Counted from the first letter of the stretch, positions 50,645 through 61,467 are shown. The stretch: 64,000 nucleotides of DNA from Isochrysis galbana (GCA_018136815.1 CM030935.1:4382159-4446158); one strand, 5' to 3'. Numbers and translations: made by a program. Notes: generated by a model not told the origin, from the letters alone.

Positions 50645-51044
50645 AAGTTTAGGTGATCCTGTACTTTCGTACTTTAAAGAAGGGGTCGAACTTATACCAC
50701 ATATATGGGGGGGTGGTTGCTGAAAAAACAACCAAACCTGAGGTTGCACCCTCTCAACTGATCAACTGAGGGGTGAGGGGTCCCGGAGTGCCCGAGTTAG
50801 GCGTGCGCCCGGGCGCGCGGGCGCGCTGCATAGGCTTTCCTCGTCATCAGCCCGGTGTCCGGGCTAGGGCGGTCAAACACTATTTTAACTCCTAAGGGTA
50901 CCCCACTCGATGAACAGCAAAAAAAAGTGACAGCATCATATTATCCACCGTTTACATATCTATTTAAAGTACCTCCAGAGAGAAGTTTGTTGAAGGTTGC
51001 CGGTCGGTCGCGGTTTCCGTGAGACTGCCTCCGGGGAGCGTGCC
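50645..51044. other. Spacer before the cyclophilin-like gene
   Basis: Contains CGGGCTAGGGCGGTCAAACA, an inverted copy of the family-B terminal motif, at ~50862-50882. No gene seen. Confidence 0.45.
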
Positions 51045-51911
51045 ATGGCGGCGCTGCTCCTCGTCGCCGTTGGCACTCTCGCTCCGGGCAGCCGGCTCTC
51101 GGCGCTGGCGGCGTCCGAAGTGACGTTACCGGCAGCCAAGGCTGCTGCTGCAGCCGCCGCCGCAGCCGCCGCTGAGTACTCTCTCGACACCACATGTACA
51201 GACAGTCGGATCTACTTTGATTGCATCCACATGGCGTCGCGGAAGGCATCGGGCGCCGATGCCTTCAAGGGGACGCCGTTGGGTCGGCTCGTGTTCAGGC
51301 TCTCAGGAGCGGACTTGCTGCCTAAGCACACCAGCAACGTGCGAATGCTGTGCACTGGTGAGAGGACGGGGTGTGCGTACTCCTACAGCTGGTGCACACT
51401 CGAGCGCGGCCCTGCAAAGCTGAAATCTCATATAGTTGTGCTCAAAGGCAAGGGACGGAATGCCTATGGAAAGTCGAACGAGCTCATCTCTGATGAAATA
51501 GCCCTACGAGGATGCGCGCGTGCGCTGCAGGGCGGTGGCGCATACTATGGCGTGGAGGTGCCTCAGGGAGACCCTGACTTCAACACGGTGCTCGCTGTGC
51601 CTGTCCGGGGAGCTGGGAAGGGGACCAGCCGGCTAGCAATACTGACTGGCATTGCCTACACATCGCCCTCAACACGCCGTATGATCCTGCAGGACCACGC
51701 AGTGATTGGTGTCTTGGAGAGACCATCGCGATCCGCCTCGCTACCTGAGGGCCAACCCAACGATGCGCAAGACGTAGTCGTCTCACAATTGGTTGACGCG
51801 TTGGTCCATAGCAAGAATTCGATCAAAATATCGAGCTGTGGCGAGATGTTTGCAAGCGGGCAGACATCAGCAGTCAGCTGTAGATTCGTGCCGTCACCCG
51901 TAGCTCGATGA
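51045..51911 (+). CDS. Secreted cyclophilin-like protein, catalytic residues lost
   Basis: Start chosen at the ATG at 51045, which gives a signal-peptide-like N-terminus (MAALLLVAVGTLAPGSRLSA) and a poly-Ala spacer; 288 residues. The cyclophilin fold is visible from RIYFDCIH (first strand), GTPLGRLVFRLSGADLLPKH and NVRMLCTGERTG, through AYGKSNELISDE, to a final HAVIGVLE and KNSIKISSCGEM. These match the ordered blocks FFDV, GRxxFELFAxxVPKTxxNFxxLCTGE, YGxxFxDE, HVVFGKV and ITIxDCG of peptidyl-prolyl isomerases. The catalytic FHR, the Q-F pair and the W/H residues are not recognisable, so isomerase activity is unlikely. Function unknown, probably in the secretory pathway or outside the cell. 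Confidence 0.6.
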   Translation: MAALLLVAVGTLAPGSRLSALAASEVTLPAAKAAAAAAAAAAAEYSLDTTCTDSRIYFDCIHMASRKASGADAFKGTPLGRLVFRLSGADLLPKHTSNVRMLCTGERTGCAYSYSWCTLERGPAKLKSHIVVLKGKGRNAYGKSNELISDEIALRGCARALQGGGAYYGVEVPQGDPDFNTVLAVPVRGAGKGTSRLAILTGIAYTSPSTRRMILQDHAVIGVLERPSRSASLPEGQPNDAQDVVVSQLVDALVHSKNSIKISSCGEMFASGQTSAVSCRFVPSPVAR

Positions 51912-51943
51912 CGCCGGCTTCATCGTGCCGTTCTCCACCGGTA

Positions 51944-52085
51944 GGCGGTATAGAGCCTCAAAGGGCAGCGAAGGGGCGGAGGCGGAGATAATAGCACCAT
52001 TTCTTGGCGAGGGTTTTCGTGGCGGCAGGTGCGGCCCCCGGATTTCATTATGCTTTGGGGGATGGTCAAAACTCAGTCCATCCTT
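51944..52085 (+). repeat. Dispersed repeat family B, degraded copy
   Basis: TTCTTGGCGAGGGTTTTCGT and GGCGGCAGGTGCGGCCCCC match the core of 14360-14570 and 53525-53745. The terminal GTTTGACCGCCC is missing. Begins in the 3' region of the cyclophilin-like gene. Confidence 0.7.
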
Positions 52086-52189
52086 CAATTTACTTGCTAC
52101 ACCAAGTGCGTGTGTCCCGCCCGCTTAGACCTTAAGCCCGGTCAAGAGCAAGAGCAAGAGCGGCGCGACCTCAGGCTCAAGCAAGGCTA

Positions 52190-52740
52190 GGGATTGCTAG
52201 TATTGCAGAGTTTTGAGAGTGGCAGCAAGCTAACGCCGCCTCCCTCGTCGACAACGAGGCTACCCTCCTCGACCTTGTCGCCGACCTCGAATGCGCCACC
52301 TCCTCCTCGGCCGTTGCCGGCGTTGTTCCGCAAGCCCAACCCCGGCGCGAAATGGAAATGGACGGGACCTGATCCATCGCCATCGCGCATCTCGATGGCT
52401 CGCTTGGCTGGCAGCGGCGTAATAATTTCCGACACATGCAACACTGCGCGTAAGATCCGATGCCTACTCACGGAGGTGATCACGTGCGCAGGCGATCGAG
52501 ATGATCGGCGTAGAGTGCCACGATGAGGCCCGTCATGAGGCCGCCCAGCTGCCCACGGGTCTCGCCTCATCAATCAGCGCATCAGCATCAGCGCCGGATC
52601 TGGCTGTCAGAGAGAGGAGGGCCGCGAAGGCAGCCTCAAGCCTCAACGTAGAGGCTCGTCAGCCACGCGTGGACGGCCGCGTCGGTGAGCTGTACTGGTT
52701 CTCGATGCCGAGTTCGAGTGAGTGCGACTTCTGCAAGCCT
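52190..52740 (-). pseudogene. Coding-like fragments, no gene model
   Basis: On the minus strand several frames in succession read like protein: REPVQLTDAAVHAWLTSLYV, AAFAALLSLTARSGADADAL, GLMTGLIVALYADHLDRLRT, then ITPLPAKRAIEMRDGDGSGP. No consistent splice sites link them, so this is a decayed gene or several short exons. Family not recognised. Confidence 0.3.
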
Positions 52741-52744
52741 AGAT

Positions 52745-52815
52745 GTTAAACACAGGAACAGTGTGTTTCTACGGAAGTCAAAAACAGTGTTTTTCACCGT
52801 GTTTCTAGGAGACCC
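52745..52815 (+). repeat. AAACAGTGTTT repeat family, copy 2
   Basis: AAACACAGGAACAGTGTGTT, then GTCAAAAACAGTGTTTTTCA and CCGTGTTTCTAGG. Inverse orientation to 32115-32190. Confidence 0.75.
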
Positions 52816-53164
52816 CCATGTCCGGAACAGAGGGCAGAGGGTTGCGCGCTGCGCGCGCGCAGTGAGTGAGCGTGCGAGCGAGGCCATAGCCATAGCATAA
52901 TCAATCCCGCCACCTGATTGCCTGGCCTCCCACCTGCCACCTGCACCACTACACCACTAGCTACCACCACCTACCACCTACCACTACCACCTAGTTGGAT
53001 GCAAGACAATCAATCATCAATCACAATCATGCTTGACAGTTACAATTACAATTACACTCCCATTGGAACTACCGGTAGCTGTGAGCTGTGAGCTGTGAGC
53101 CTACGGGCTACGGGAGATGGATATAAATATGTATGTATAATACACTATATATATGTATATGACC

Positions 53165-53262
53165 CGCTGTTTTCGGTACTGTGTTTCACCGTGTTTCCAA
53201 AAAAGCCAAAAGCAGCTGTTTTTGGTGTGTTTCTAGACCTGACCCACCGTGTTTAACATCTA
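53165..53262 (+). repeat. AAACAGTGTTT repeat family, diverged copy 3
   Basis: GTACTGTGTTTCACCGTGTT, then AAAAGCAGCTGTTTTTGGTG and CACCGTGTTTAACATCTAGG. CTAGATGTTAAACAC also occurs at the start of copy 2 (~52738). Confidence 0.6.
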
Positions 53263-53524
53263 GGTCTGCAAGGGGCGGGTCGGGCATGGTTGGGTCAGGG
53301 TCTTTGAGCCAGGCAGGAGGCAAGGTGCAGGGTAGCCGCGTGCGCGCGCTGTGAGGTGTGAGGAGCTGGAGCTAGGTGGGCTGCGCGGGCAATGACACGA
53401 GAGGGTCAGGGGGCGGTCGGACTGTCGGCAGCCCGACACGGCGCTGCATCGGGCGCGAATCAAATGCCAAATGTAGCTTAGATATCAAGGAACAAGGAAC
53501 AAGGAACCGATCCCCCCGTGGGCG

Positions 53525-53745
53525 CGACCGCAAATTCTTTACGGGTAGAGCGTGAGCGCGCGCGTGACAGAGGGGAACAGAGGGGAGGAGAATCGCAACA
53601 TTTCTTGGCGAAGATTTTCGTAGTGGCAGGTGGCCCCCCTGGATGTTTTTTACTGGGCATCGGTCCACGGTCAAGAAATGCCGCCCAACCCTTACTAGTT
53701 ACTAGTAGTTAAAAAGCCCCTGTTTGACCGCCCTACCCTACCACT
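53525..53745 (+). repeat. Dispersed repeat family B, copy 3
   Basis: TTTACGGGTAGAGCG, TTCTTGGCGAAGATTTTCGT and GGCAGGTGGCCCCCCTGG, ending in CCTGTTTGACCGCCCTAC, all in the order seen at 14360-14570. Confidence 0.8.
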
Positions 53746-54212
53746 ACCACAACCATCACCTTCAACCGCTATTTTCTCCCTAGTCCGCAACAAGGAGAGG
53801 CCGCACGTGCCGAGAGAAAACAACACATCATTGACCATTAAAGGAAAGACGGGAGCAGTGCGCCACGAACATCACAGGAGCAGACAGCAGAGGTAGCACA
53901 CAAAGGTTGAGCAAGCAACAAGAGCAAGGCAAGGAGGCATCTGCCATTAACCCGTCAATCGTGCTCAGTGTACGACTACACCAGGGAAAACACAAGCGCA
54001 TTGCGTAGGGTGGCGCGGCACAGCACTCAAATGAAAATACGACTCGCTCATAGGCTCCCCTCGAGCACCAGTAAACTCAACATGCACACGGCTCCGTCGT
54101 TGCTAAATAAGACCATTCACCCAACACTGCAGCCAAGTCTAGGTGTGGAAGAGGTTTGGCACAATGTGCGCGAGCGATCAGGACCTACTCCTCGTGCGAG
54201 ACACGACCCTGC

Positions 54213-55927
54213 TTAGTACAGGAAGTCACCGCCAATCACGACGTCGCCGCCAAGCACGGCATTTGAGGAAAAGTCCTGGTTGATGGTGCGTGCAAGGACG
54301 GCCGCCGTCATGGGAAACTCGACAGGGGCCGTGTTGACGATGCGAATGACGTTGCCAGAGCCGGGTGTCTTGAGCACGCAGAAGAAAGGGCGCTCAAGGC
54401 CATTCTCAGTGTAGAGCTCGATGACTTGCTTATTGTTGTTTGGGCCCTGGAGGAGCTCGATGCGTGCATTGAGAGGGCGGCCATCCGTCTTGAGGAGGAC
54501 TTGGACGGAGTCGACCGACGGATTGAAGGGGTAAGTGCGGAGGGCGCCACCCTGGATAATCATCTGGTTCGTCAAGCACTCGGGCGACGGCTGATCGACG
54601 TTGTGGGCGATGACGTCGGCGGCGAAGGGGAACTCGAGCTGGCCGATGTTGCGGATGGCGACGGTGTTCGGTCCGCGTGGGGTCTCAATGACCGCGGAGA
54701 AAGGGCGCACCTGGCCGTTCTCGTTGTAGACGCGCATTTTCACCGGCGTGTTGTCGGGACCGTGCCAGAGCTCAATGTCGGCGTCAAGCGGGCGTCCCTC
54801 GGTGGTGAGCTCGACCTGGACCTGCTCAATCGACGGCGAGCGGTACGACCATGTGCGGAGCGAGCCGCCCTGCACGAGGATGGTTGAGTCGCCCTTGGGG
54901 CTTGGCGGCGGCGGGCCCGATGTAGTCGGCGCCGCGTATGTGCTCGAGCGACCGTATCCAGTGGGGCTACGGCGAACGGGAAGCGGGGCAGCCGTGCGAA
55001 CAGGCGGGGGCGCCGGAACCATGGTGGCCGTGGCGCCAGGAGAAGAGCGCTCACGCTCAAACTGTTCGGTGGCCATCGTGGGGGCCGGCGCAAAGTTCAT
55101 GCGCGACTCTCCAACCGGCGCGGGTTGACGCAGGGGAGGCTGCTGAGGCTGGCGAGACGCCTGTCTGGCCAGTTCGAACTGCGGCGCCTCTTGGTACTGC
55201 TCGACCTGCTGCGCAACTGGCTGGCGTGCTGGCGGGGCTCGTGTATCCAATTGAGCCTAGGGGAGGGCGAGGTGGTTCACCAAGTGAGCATAGCCCACAC
55301 CAAGCACACTGCTCCTTCAGGCGTGGCGAGGCGGGTGAGCAAGGTGAAGCGGGTTAGCCGCACCTTGGCCGGTCCCGACGGCACGAGGATGGTGTCAACG
55401 GCATGAATCATGCAGCCGTCTGACGTCTGCACATTGTTGGGCCACTGCGTCTTCTGCCCAGCACCCTCTGCAACAAGACCAACGATGGCATTGTCAAGAT
55501 AGTTCTTACGGAAGCGGCGGCTGGCGACGAGCGTCTCGCCATGCAGCGTAGGCTGGTCAGTAGTAAGAGCATCCAGGGGCTTGGCGCCGTCGGGGATGAT
55601 ATGGTACTTGAGGATGTCCGCGTTCACACGAATTCCCGCGGCCTGTGCACGGTCAAAGGCAGAGTCGCTCGGAGCAAGGATGGTTGAGCCTGGCGGCGGC
55701 ACAACACCAAACTCCTTGCAGGCGATGATGAAGCGGTTGAAGCCCTCGTTGCCCTTGATATCCGCCTCGGTGTAACCGTACGCCACACCCTCTGGGCCCC
55801 AAGGAATCTCCGGGCCCTTTAGGGAACTGAGGTCATTCAGAGCATCCATGCGCACGGCCATCTGGCGCAGCATAGGCGCCTGCCCGACCATGAGGCCTGA
55901 GGCGAGGCCTGCACCGACAAGCATCAT
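54213..55927 (-). CDS. FAS1 domain fused to a tandem LVQGG-type repeat domain, two exons
   Basis: Exon 1, 55927-55364: signal-peptide-like MMLVGAGLASGLMVGQAPML, then a FAS1 (fasciclin) domain at residues ~60-185 (FNRFIIACKEFGV; STILAPSDSAFDRA; LKYHIIPDG; DGCMIHAVDTILVP). The donor is GCCAAG|GTGCGG. Intron 55363-55257 (107 bp) ends CCCCTAG. Exon 2, 55256-54213: a Pro/Gln-rich linker, then two similar modules, ILVQGGSLRTWSYRSPSIEQ and IIQGGALRTYPFNPSVDSV, each followed by EGRPLDADIELWHGPDN or its counterpart. Both exons are in phase 0; total ~535 residues. An upstream exon is possible, since TCTGCAG at 55941 is a good acceptor. FAS1 domains mediate adhesion; the repeat module, also found alone at 57988, has no function known to me. 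Confidence 0.75.
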
Positions 55928-55963
55928 CGTGGAGCGCACCCTGCAGAGGGGAAAAGAGATACA

Positions 55964-56675
55964 CACATAGGGTCAGCATTGCCTTCTCGCGATGCCCGCC
56001 TGGGGCCGGACGCGATCGATGGGGACTACAATGGTCATGTGGTGTAACTGACTCGGCAAGAATGATGAATGCGGTGAGACGGAAAGAATAGTGCGTGCTT
56101 GCCGTAGAGGGCCCGCAGGACGGCGAAAGCGCCGTATTATCTCTCGCGCCCGTCCAGCCTCGCGCCCGCCTTTCCCCGCCGCCGCGCAGCCTCGCCTTAA
56201 AAGGGGGCGAGCCTCCTCCAGGCAGCCAGCGAGCGGCCCGGGGTCGGCGCGCTCGTGCGGTGGCTCATGCTCGCTGGAGCAGGGAGGCGTATGCGCGCGG
56301 GCAGTCCGTCGTCCCGACCTCGACTCCCCTCTCTCCCTTTGAGCGCGCCACAAGGAACCCGGGCCGGGGGCTGCAGGAGCCGGCGGGTGGGGGGGTGGAG
56401 GGCGGAGAGGAAGGGGGAGAGCGTGGCGGACATTGTGCTGCTGACGAGCGAGCCAGGGGCGGCCGCGCTTCTCTCTCTTCTGCCCTGATTTCTCCGCTCC
56501 TTCCCCCCCCCCCCCGACCCCCCAACCCCCTTCGCCCCCCCCCCCTTCCACCTCCCCCCCCCCCCCCCCCCCCCCCACCCCCCGCCCAAGGGGCCGCGTG
56601 CGCGGGGGAGAAGGGGAAAGGGGGGGGTTTGCTCCCCCGCGGAGAGAGGGGAGCGGAAGAGGCGGGAGCGAGAAG

Positions 56676-56715
<40 letters not shown>

Positions 56716-57987
56716 GAAGGGGAGAGGCGGATCTGGTCGAGCGCGGGGGGGGGCCGCGCGCGGGGGGGAAGAGTGCGAAGCCGAGAGATGCGGGGCGAAG
56801 CGCTGGGAATGTTTGCGACGTTTGAACCCGCAGCGCACGACGAAAAAAAAAACAAAAAAGGAGGGGGGGGGGGGGGAGGGGGAGGAGCGGCGGCCAAACG
56901 AGAGGTTTGAATGCTTTCCGTCGCCGCACGTCGAGCCTAGGCGACCCTAATGCTGAGCAGTACAGCAGTATTGTGGAATGTACGCGGTACCGAGAAGGTT
57001 CAAAGTCGGAAGGATGTCTGTGCGAGGTGTGGGTTTGACTTTTTGAACCTTGGACCCCAACCACGCAGCGTTAGAGTCTACCTGTCTACCTGGACCCGCT
57101 AGTGCAGTGGCTCATGCTCGCATGCTCGCTGGAGCAGGGAGGCGTTTGCGTGCGGGCAATCCGCAGTCCGCCGTCCCGACTTCGACTCCCCTCTTTCCCA
57201 TTGAGCGCGTCGTGAAGAACCGGGCCGGGGCCTTTCAGGAGCCAAGGACCACAGACCTTTCGACACAGACCACAGACCTCGCTTTGAGTTAGACCTTAGA
57301 GTCGAATTCAAGTGAAGAGTCCAAGGCCACACAGCCATTCAAATGGCTGCAGCGCGACGGCGATCCCATCTGGGGGGGATTATCCACTCTTGTTGCGAAT
57401 TTCAAATGTTGCACGCTTGCATCTCGTTCATCAACGAGGGCATCGGCTGGGAAGGCCGTCGAGAAAGTCCTTCCGTCTTCTCACAGATTCTCACCCCTCT
57501 GCCCCCCTTCTCACACCTTCTCGAGGGCTGGCTGTTGGGGGGGGCAGGGCCCTTCCACTTCTCTCCCCACTCTTCTCACTTCTCACTCTTTCCTCCCGCG
57601 GACGCCACCGCCCCCCCCCCCCCCCCCCCCTTTCGCCCGAGAGGCCCCGCGCTCGAGAGAAGGGCCGAGAAGGCCGCCTCCCCTCGAGCGAGATGCGCCC
57701 TCTCCCCCCTCCCCCGCGCGTCAGAGATTCCTTCGAGCGAGGGGAGAGCTCGCGCGCGCGCGGGGGGAGGCTCGCCGACAACCTTCTCGCCCCCGCCCCC
57801 CCCCCGCGCGCGCTTCCCCCCCCCCGCCCCCCCCCGCGCGCTTCCCCCCCCCCCCCCCCCGCGCGGCCGAGCCCCGCCGTTCTCCCCCCCCCCCCCACCC
57901 CCCCCCGCCCCAGGGTCTATCCCCGAAGCCTCGCTGCGCCTCGCTCACCCTCATCAGGCTCGACTCAAACCTTCCCTCCCCTTCGCC
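55964..57987. other. Shared upstream region of the divergent paralog pair
   Basis: Holds a direct repeat: 56262-56385 and 57105-57245 share GGCTCATGCTCGC, CTGGAGCAGGGAGGCGT, CCCGACTTCGACTCCCCTCT (or CCTCGACT) and GGGCCGGGG. Also poly-C/poly-G runs (56500-56590, 56850-56885), (GA)n at 56680-56712, and C-rich sequence at 57600-57925 reaching to 60 bp before the plus-strand ATG. Long open frames here come from low complexity. Confidence 0.6.
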
Positions 57988-58854
57988 ATGATGCACCTCT
58001 CCCTCCTCGTCTCCTGCCCGGCGCTCATGCTCGCTCCCCAGGCGATGGCGCCGCGCATGGCCCAGCCAGTCATGCAGATGATCCCCAACCAGCAGGCTCC
58101 GCCGATGGCGCCGCCCAACACGCAACAGGGCTTCCGCGGCAATGTTGCGCCCACGCGCCGGCCCGAGCAGAAGCAGGGCACCTCGGTCCTCGTCCAGGGT
58201 GGATCTCTCCGCACCTGGTCGTACCGTTCGCCGGCTGTCGAGCAGGTCCAGGTTGTGCTCAGCACTGAGGGTCGCCCGCTCGATGCCGACATTGAGCTCT
58301 GGCACGGTCCGGACAACACCCCATGCAAGATGCGCGTCTACAACGAGAACGGCCAGGTCCGCCCCTTTTCTGCCGTCATTGAGACCCCGCGCGGGCCGAA
58401 CACCGTCGCCATCCGCAACATTGGCCAGCTCGAGTTCCCCTTCGCCGCTGACGTTCGCGCCGAGACCATTGACACCCCGTCCCCGGAGTGCCTCGCCTCT
58501 TCGATGACCATCCAGGGTGGCGCTCTCCGCACCTACCCCTTCAACCCATCGGTCGACTCGGTCCAGGTCCTCCTCAAGACGGACGGCCGCCCTCTCAACG
58601 CGCGCATCGAGCTCCTCCAGGGCCCCAACAACAACAAGCAGGTCATCGAGCTCTACACCGAGGATGGTCTTGACCGGCCCTTCTTCTGCGTGCTAAGGAC
58701 CCCCGGCTCGGGCAACGTCATTCGCGTGGTGAACACCGCCCCGGTCGAGTTCCCGATGACTGCCTCCGTTGTTGCCGACAGCATCAACCCTGACGTCTCC
58801 TCGGACGCTGTCCTTGGCGGTGACGTCGTCATTGGCGGCGACCTCGGCTGGTAA
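57988..58854 (+). CDS. Secreted-type protein with tandem LVQGG modules, no FAS1
   Basis: Start at 57988 (CGCCATGATG context), giving signal-peptide-like MMHLSLLVSCPALMLAPQAM; 288 residues. A Met/Pro/Gln-rich linker leads to two modules, VLVQGGSLRTWSYRSPAVEQ and TIQGGALRTYPFNPSVDSVQ, each containing a GRPLDADIELWHGPDN or GRPLNARIELLQGPNN core and a PRGPNTVAIRN or PGSGNVIRVVN strand. It ends SSDAVLGGDVVIGGD, as does the paralog. The modules are almost identical in protein and DNA to the second exon of the 54213-55927 gene, so one arose from the other recently or they undergo conversion. Likely exported or plastid-targeted; function unknown. Confidence 0.85.
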   Translation: MMHLSLLVSCPALMLAPQAMAPRMAQPVMQMIPNQQAPPMAPPNTQQGFRGNVAPTRRPEQKQGTSVLVQGGSLRTWSYRSPAVEQVQVVLSTEGRPLDADIELWHGPDNTPCKMRVYNENGQVRPFSAVIETPRGPNTVAIRNIGQLEFPFAADVRAETIDTPSPECLASSMTIQGGALRTYPFNPSVDSVQVLLKTDGRPLNARIELLQGPNNNKQVIELYTEDGLDRPFFCVLRTPGSGNVIRVVNTAPVEFPMTASVVADSINPDVSSDAVLGGDVVIGGDLGW

Positions 58855-59187
58855 ATTGCTGGCGGCCCACATGGAACGGAGAAAAAGCCCTTGCATTAGC
58901 CTGGTTATCTCCAGGCTCTCCTGTGGACTTTCGTTGCTTTTGTCCCCTCGCGTGTCGATTCGTGTTAGCGACGGGAGCTCCAATCCTCGAAGGACGCGTC
59001 ACCCATTGCCGACGGGGAACGCTCCACCTTCACATGGTTTGCTTTTCTCCCTAGAGCTGTGCACCCGCTTTTTCTATGACCGCTTGATAGTGTGCGCATA
59101 CACAGCGTTACGTTTGCTGTCGCTGCTCATTTCAATATTGTAATCACAATGATTGACGGTTGGTGTATTTCATAATGCTAGCGACTG
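58855..59187. other. 3' region, no gene seen
   Basis: Downstream of the stop at 58854; nothing beyond short ORFs. Confidence 0.4.
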
Positions 59188-59280
59188 CCAGTAAGTTCAT
59201 ACTTAGTTCCACATTGAGTTTATACTTGGTGTCCACGGGAGATTAGTTTAGAGGGGCATGGGCATGAGCCCCCCCCTCTC
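59188..59280 (-). repeat. Four-hairpin cassette, degenerate copy with doubled H4
   Basis: On the minus strand two H4-like units (AACTAAGTATGAACTTACTG and ACACCAAGTATAAACTCA) lie side by side. Beyond them are GGGC-TCAT-GCCC in the H3 position and a GTGGAGAGG linker. H1 and H2 are missing or truncated. Confidence 0.6.
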
Positions 59281-59775
59281 CACTCCTACTCACAGGCCAA
59301 TCAAACAAGGGTTTTAACCATTCGTAAGGTCTGCGGTTGCGCAAACCCGTAGTCTTAAAGACTACCGGGTTGTCTTCGGGGGGGGGGGAAGACAACGGAA
59401 AATGTCTGCCTCCTTTGCCGCCTTCTGGGCAACGGTCGAAGCCTCGCCGATCTTCCCCAAGGTTCGCTCCCTCCCCCCGAGGGTCTCCCCTGTCATCTCC
59501 CCGCTTGGGGTGCCCAGGTTTGCCCTGACAACCCACTAAACAGGGCGCACAACTCATAGGGTCAGGGAGGCTCGGCGCCCGCCATTGCGCGTCGGCGAGA
59601 TCCGATCGTCGGGGCAGTCCGTCCGAGGGAGCAATGGCAGTGCCCCTGGTAGCCCTGCCCATGACGGGATTGTACCAGTGGTACCTACTGACTTTTATGG
59701 CCCCTACCTCCTCATCAGACCAATCCACGCCGACGCGCACGATGCCAGCACAGGTGCGCGCGCGCTGTGAGCCCA

Positions 59776-60350
59776 GCTGAAGAATCCAGACAGACCCATC
59801 ACGCTGCTTCAAACGGATTACAAAATCCTCGCCAAGGTTCTAGCCAATAGACTCAGAAAAACGATTCATACGATAATCTCCAAAGAACAAGTGGGCTTTG
59901 TGCCTAGGCGGATGATAGGCGAGGCCACCCATCTTCTCAAGCTAGTGCAAGCGTACTTGGAGGACGCGGATGAGGAGGGTCTAGCCCTCGCGATAGATTG
60001 GGAGAAAGCTTTCGACAGAGTTAGTTGGGATTACTACCATAAAGCGATACAAGCGTTGGGCTTCGGCCCCGGATACTCTAGATGGCTAGCGCTATTAACA
60101 AATGTGGATTCACTCCCGACGAGATGGATCAAGGCTAACGGGAGACGTAGTAACCCCTTCACGATACACTGCGGCATGCCTCAAGGATGCCCGCTATCGC
60201 CTCTCGCCTTTCTCCTGGTGGCCGAAGGCCTAACACGTTTAGTCAACGCCACCTCAGCCATATCGTTCGGCTCTCCAACGCGAAGCTCTTTGGCCTGAAA
60301 GCGGAGGATAAGAAATTCACGGAGGGGGAACTCCTGCAGTGGTTCGGCTA
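59776..60350 (+). mobile_element. LINE reverse transcriptase core fragment
   Basis: From AQLKNPDRPITLLQTDYKIL through AKVLANRLRKTIHTIISKEQ and VGFVPRRMIGEATHLLKLVQ to LALAIDWEKAFDRVSWDYYH, then GMPQGCPLSPLAFLLVAEGL. These are RT motifs 0-B of non-LTR elements, including the first catalytic Asp in AFDRV. A frame change near 60240 follows (LSHIVRLSNAKLFGLKAEDK), and the FADD box is not reached. Probably the same LINE family as 6605 and 30618, from a more 5' part. Confidence 0.85.
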
Positions 60351-61467
60351 CGCCATTCGCCGCGCCGCACCATGCCCACCACCTTGTCCACCTGCCAGTC
60401 GCCCTCCAGGACCGTGTTCGAGGTGAGCGCGCGCTTCGTACCTGATGGGTCATGCACGCAGGACGCAGGAAAGCGTAAAGCGTAAGTCAGCGCATTATGT
60501 GGCGGTCCCGCGCGTGCATGCGGGGCTATGATGTATGTGCTAGTGCATGTATACCCGTCCACCCACCCACAAAACTCGCGTTCCGCGCAGTTCTGGGTCC
60601 CTTCCCCCGCCCCCCTCGTGAGCGTGCGTGAGCGGGTGTGCGAGGCCAGGCTGGGCAGGGTGTGGGTGGTGCGAGCGCGTTGAGGAGCACCACAAGCAAC
60701 CCTCTGAGGGTGTTGGGGGAAGGCTCTTACCCGATCGCGGCATGGGCCAACGTCAGATGGCCGCCAGACCACGGGGGGGCTCGGCAGGCCACTGACCGCG
60801 ACGGCCGCCACCGTGAATGTCGTTTCTCACGAAAACGAAAATAATAAAACTCCCGTGAGTAGCTGGCCCACCCCCTAGTCTGCCACAGTGTGGCCAATCG
60901 TGCCAAGCCCATCGCTCCAACCCCCCCTCCCCCCCGGTCGACAGGCAGACAGGTGCAGATTGGGGGCCCCAGAGGCTCAGGATCGCCAGCGAGGGAGAGG
61001 CGCAGGGGAGACAAGGGTCCAACCCCAGCCTCCTCTGCCTCCTGAGCTAGCCTCCAGGAGCCTCCAGGGGTCGACAGCAGGCAGCTGCAGGCCTGTCGCA
61101 GGCACGCCATCGCGCGTGCCACAGGAGAGAGGAGAGGGAGCGCGGATAAGGGCGCCCTTGGTCATATAAAAAAAAATCTTCTTAAAAATTCCCGCTACAT
61201 GTGCGGCGTGAGTCAGTGTGCTAGTGCTCCTCCCTACTACCCAACCTTAACCCCTAACAACCCCCTTCCTCTTCCCCAGTTCCCTCTTTAGCGGAGAAGC
61301 TGGTTCCAGGGAGGCCGCGCGCGCTGCTTCGGCCGGGAGTTGGAGAGAAGGGGGTGGGAGATTGTGGCTCGTCTCTTGGTCTAGTTTCGACTCGGATTTA
61401 CCTCATTTATATAATGTGAGGTCTTGATTGATTCCTGGTGTAGTTCCTATTTAGGGATTTGACTGCC
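60351..61467. other. Spacer with a duplicated 20-bp motif
   Basis: 61147-61168 reads AAGGGCGCCCTTGGTCATAT, repeated at 62026-62048 directly beside the LINE C-terminal fragment. The word AAGGGCGCCCTT is itself a palindrome. On the minus strand around 60320-60430 there is a coding-like stretch (LTSNTVLEGDWQVDKVVGMV) without a supported gene. Confidence 0.45.

Larger units (their letters stand above)
52816..54212. other. Repeat-rich spacer
   Basis: Includes CCACCTAC/CTACCACC simple sequence near 52950-52995, a TATATA stretch at 53120-53160, and two dispersed repeats listed separately. No gene supported. Confidence 0.5.
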
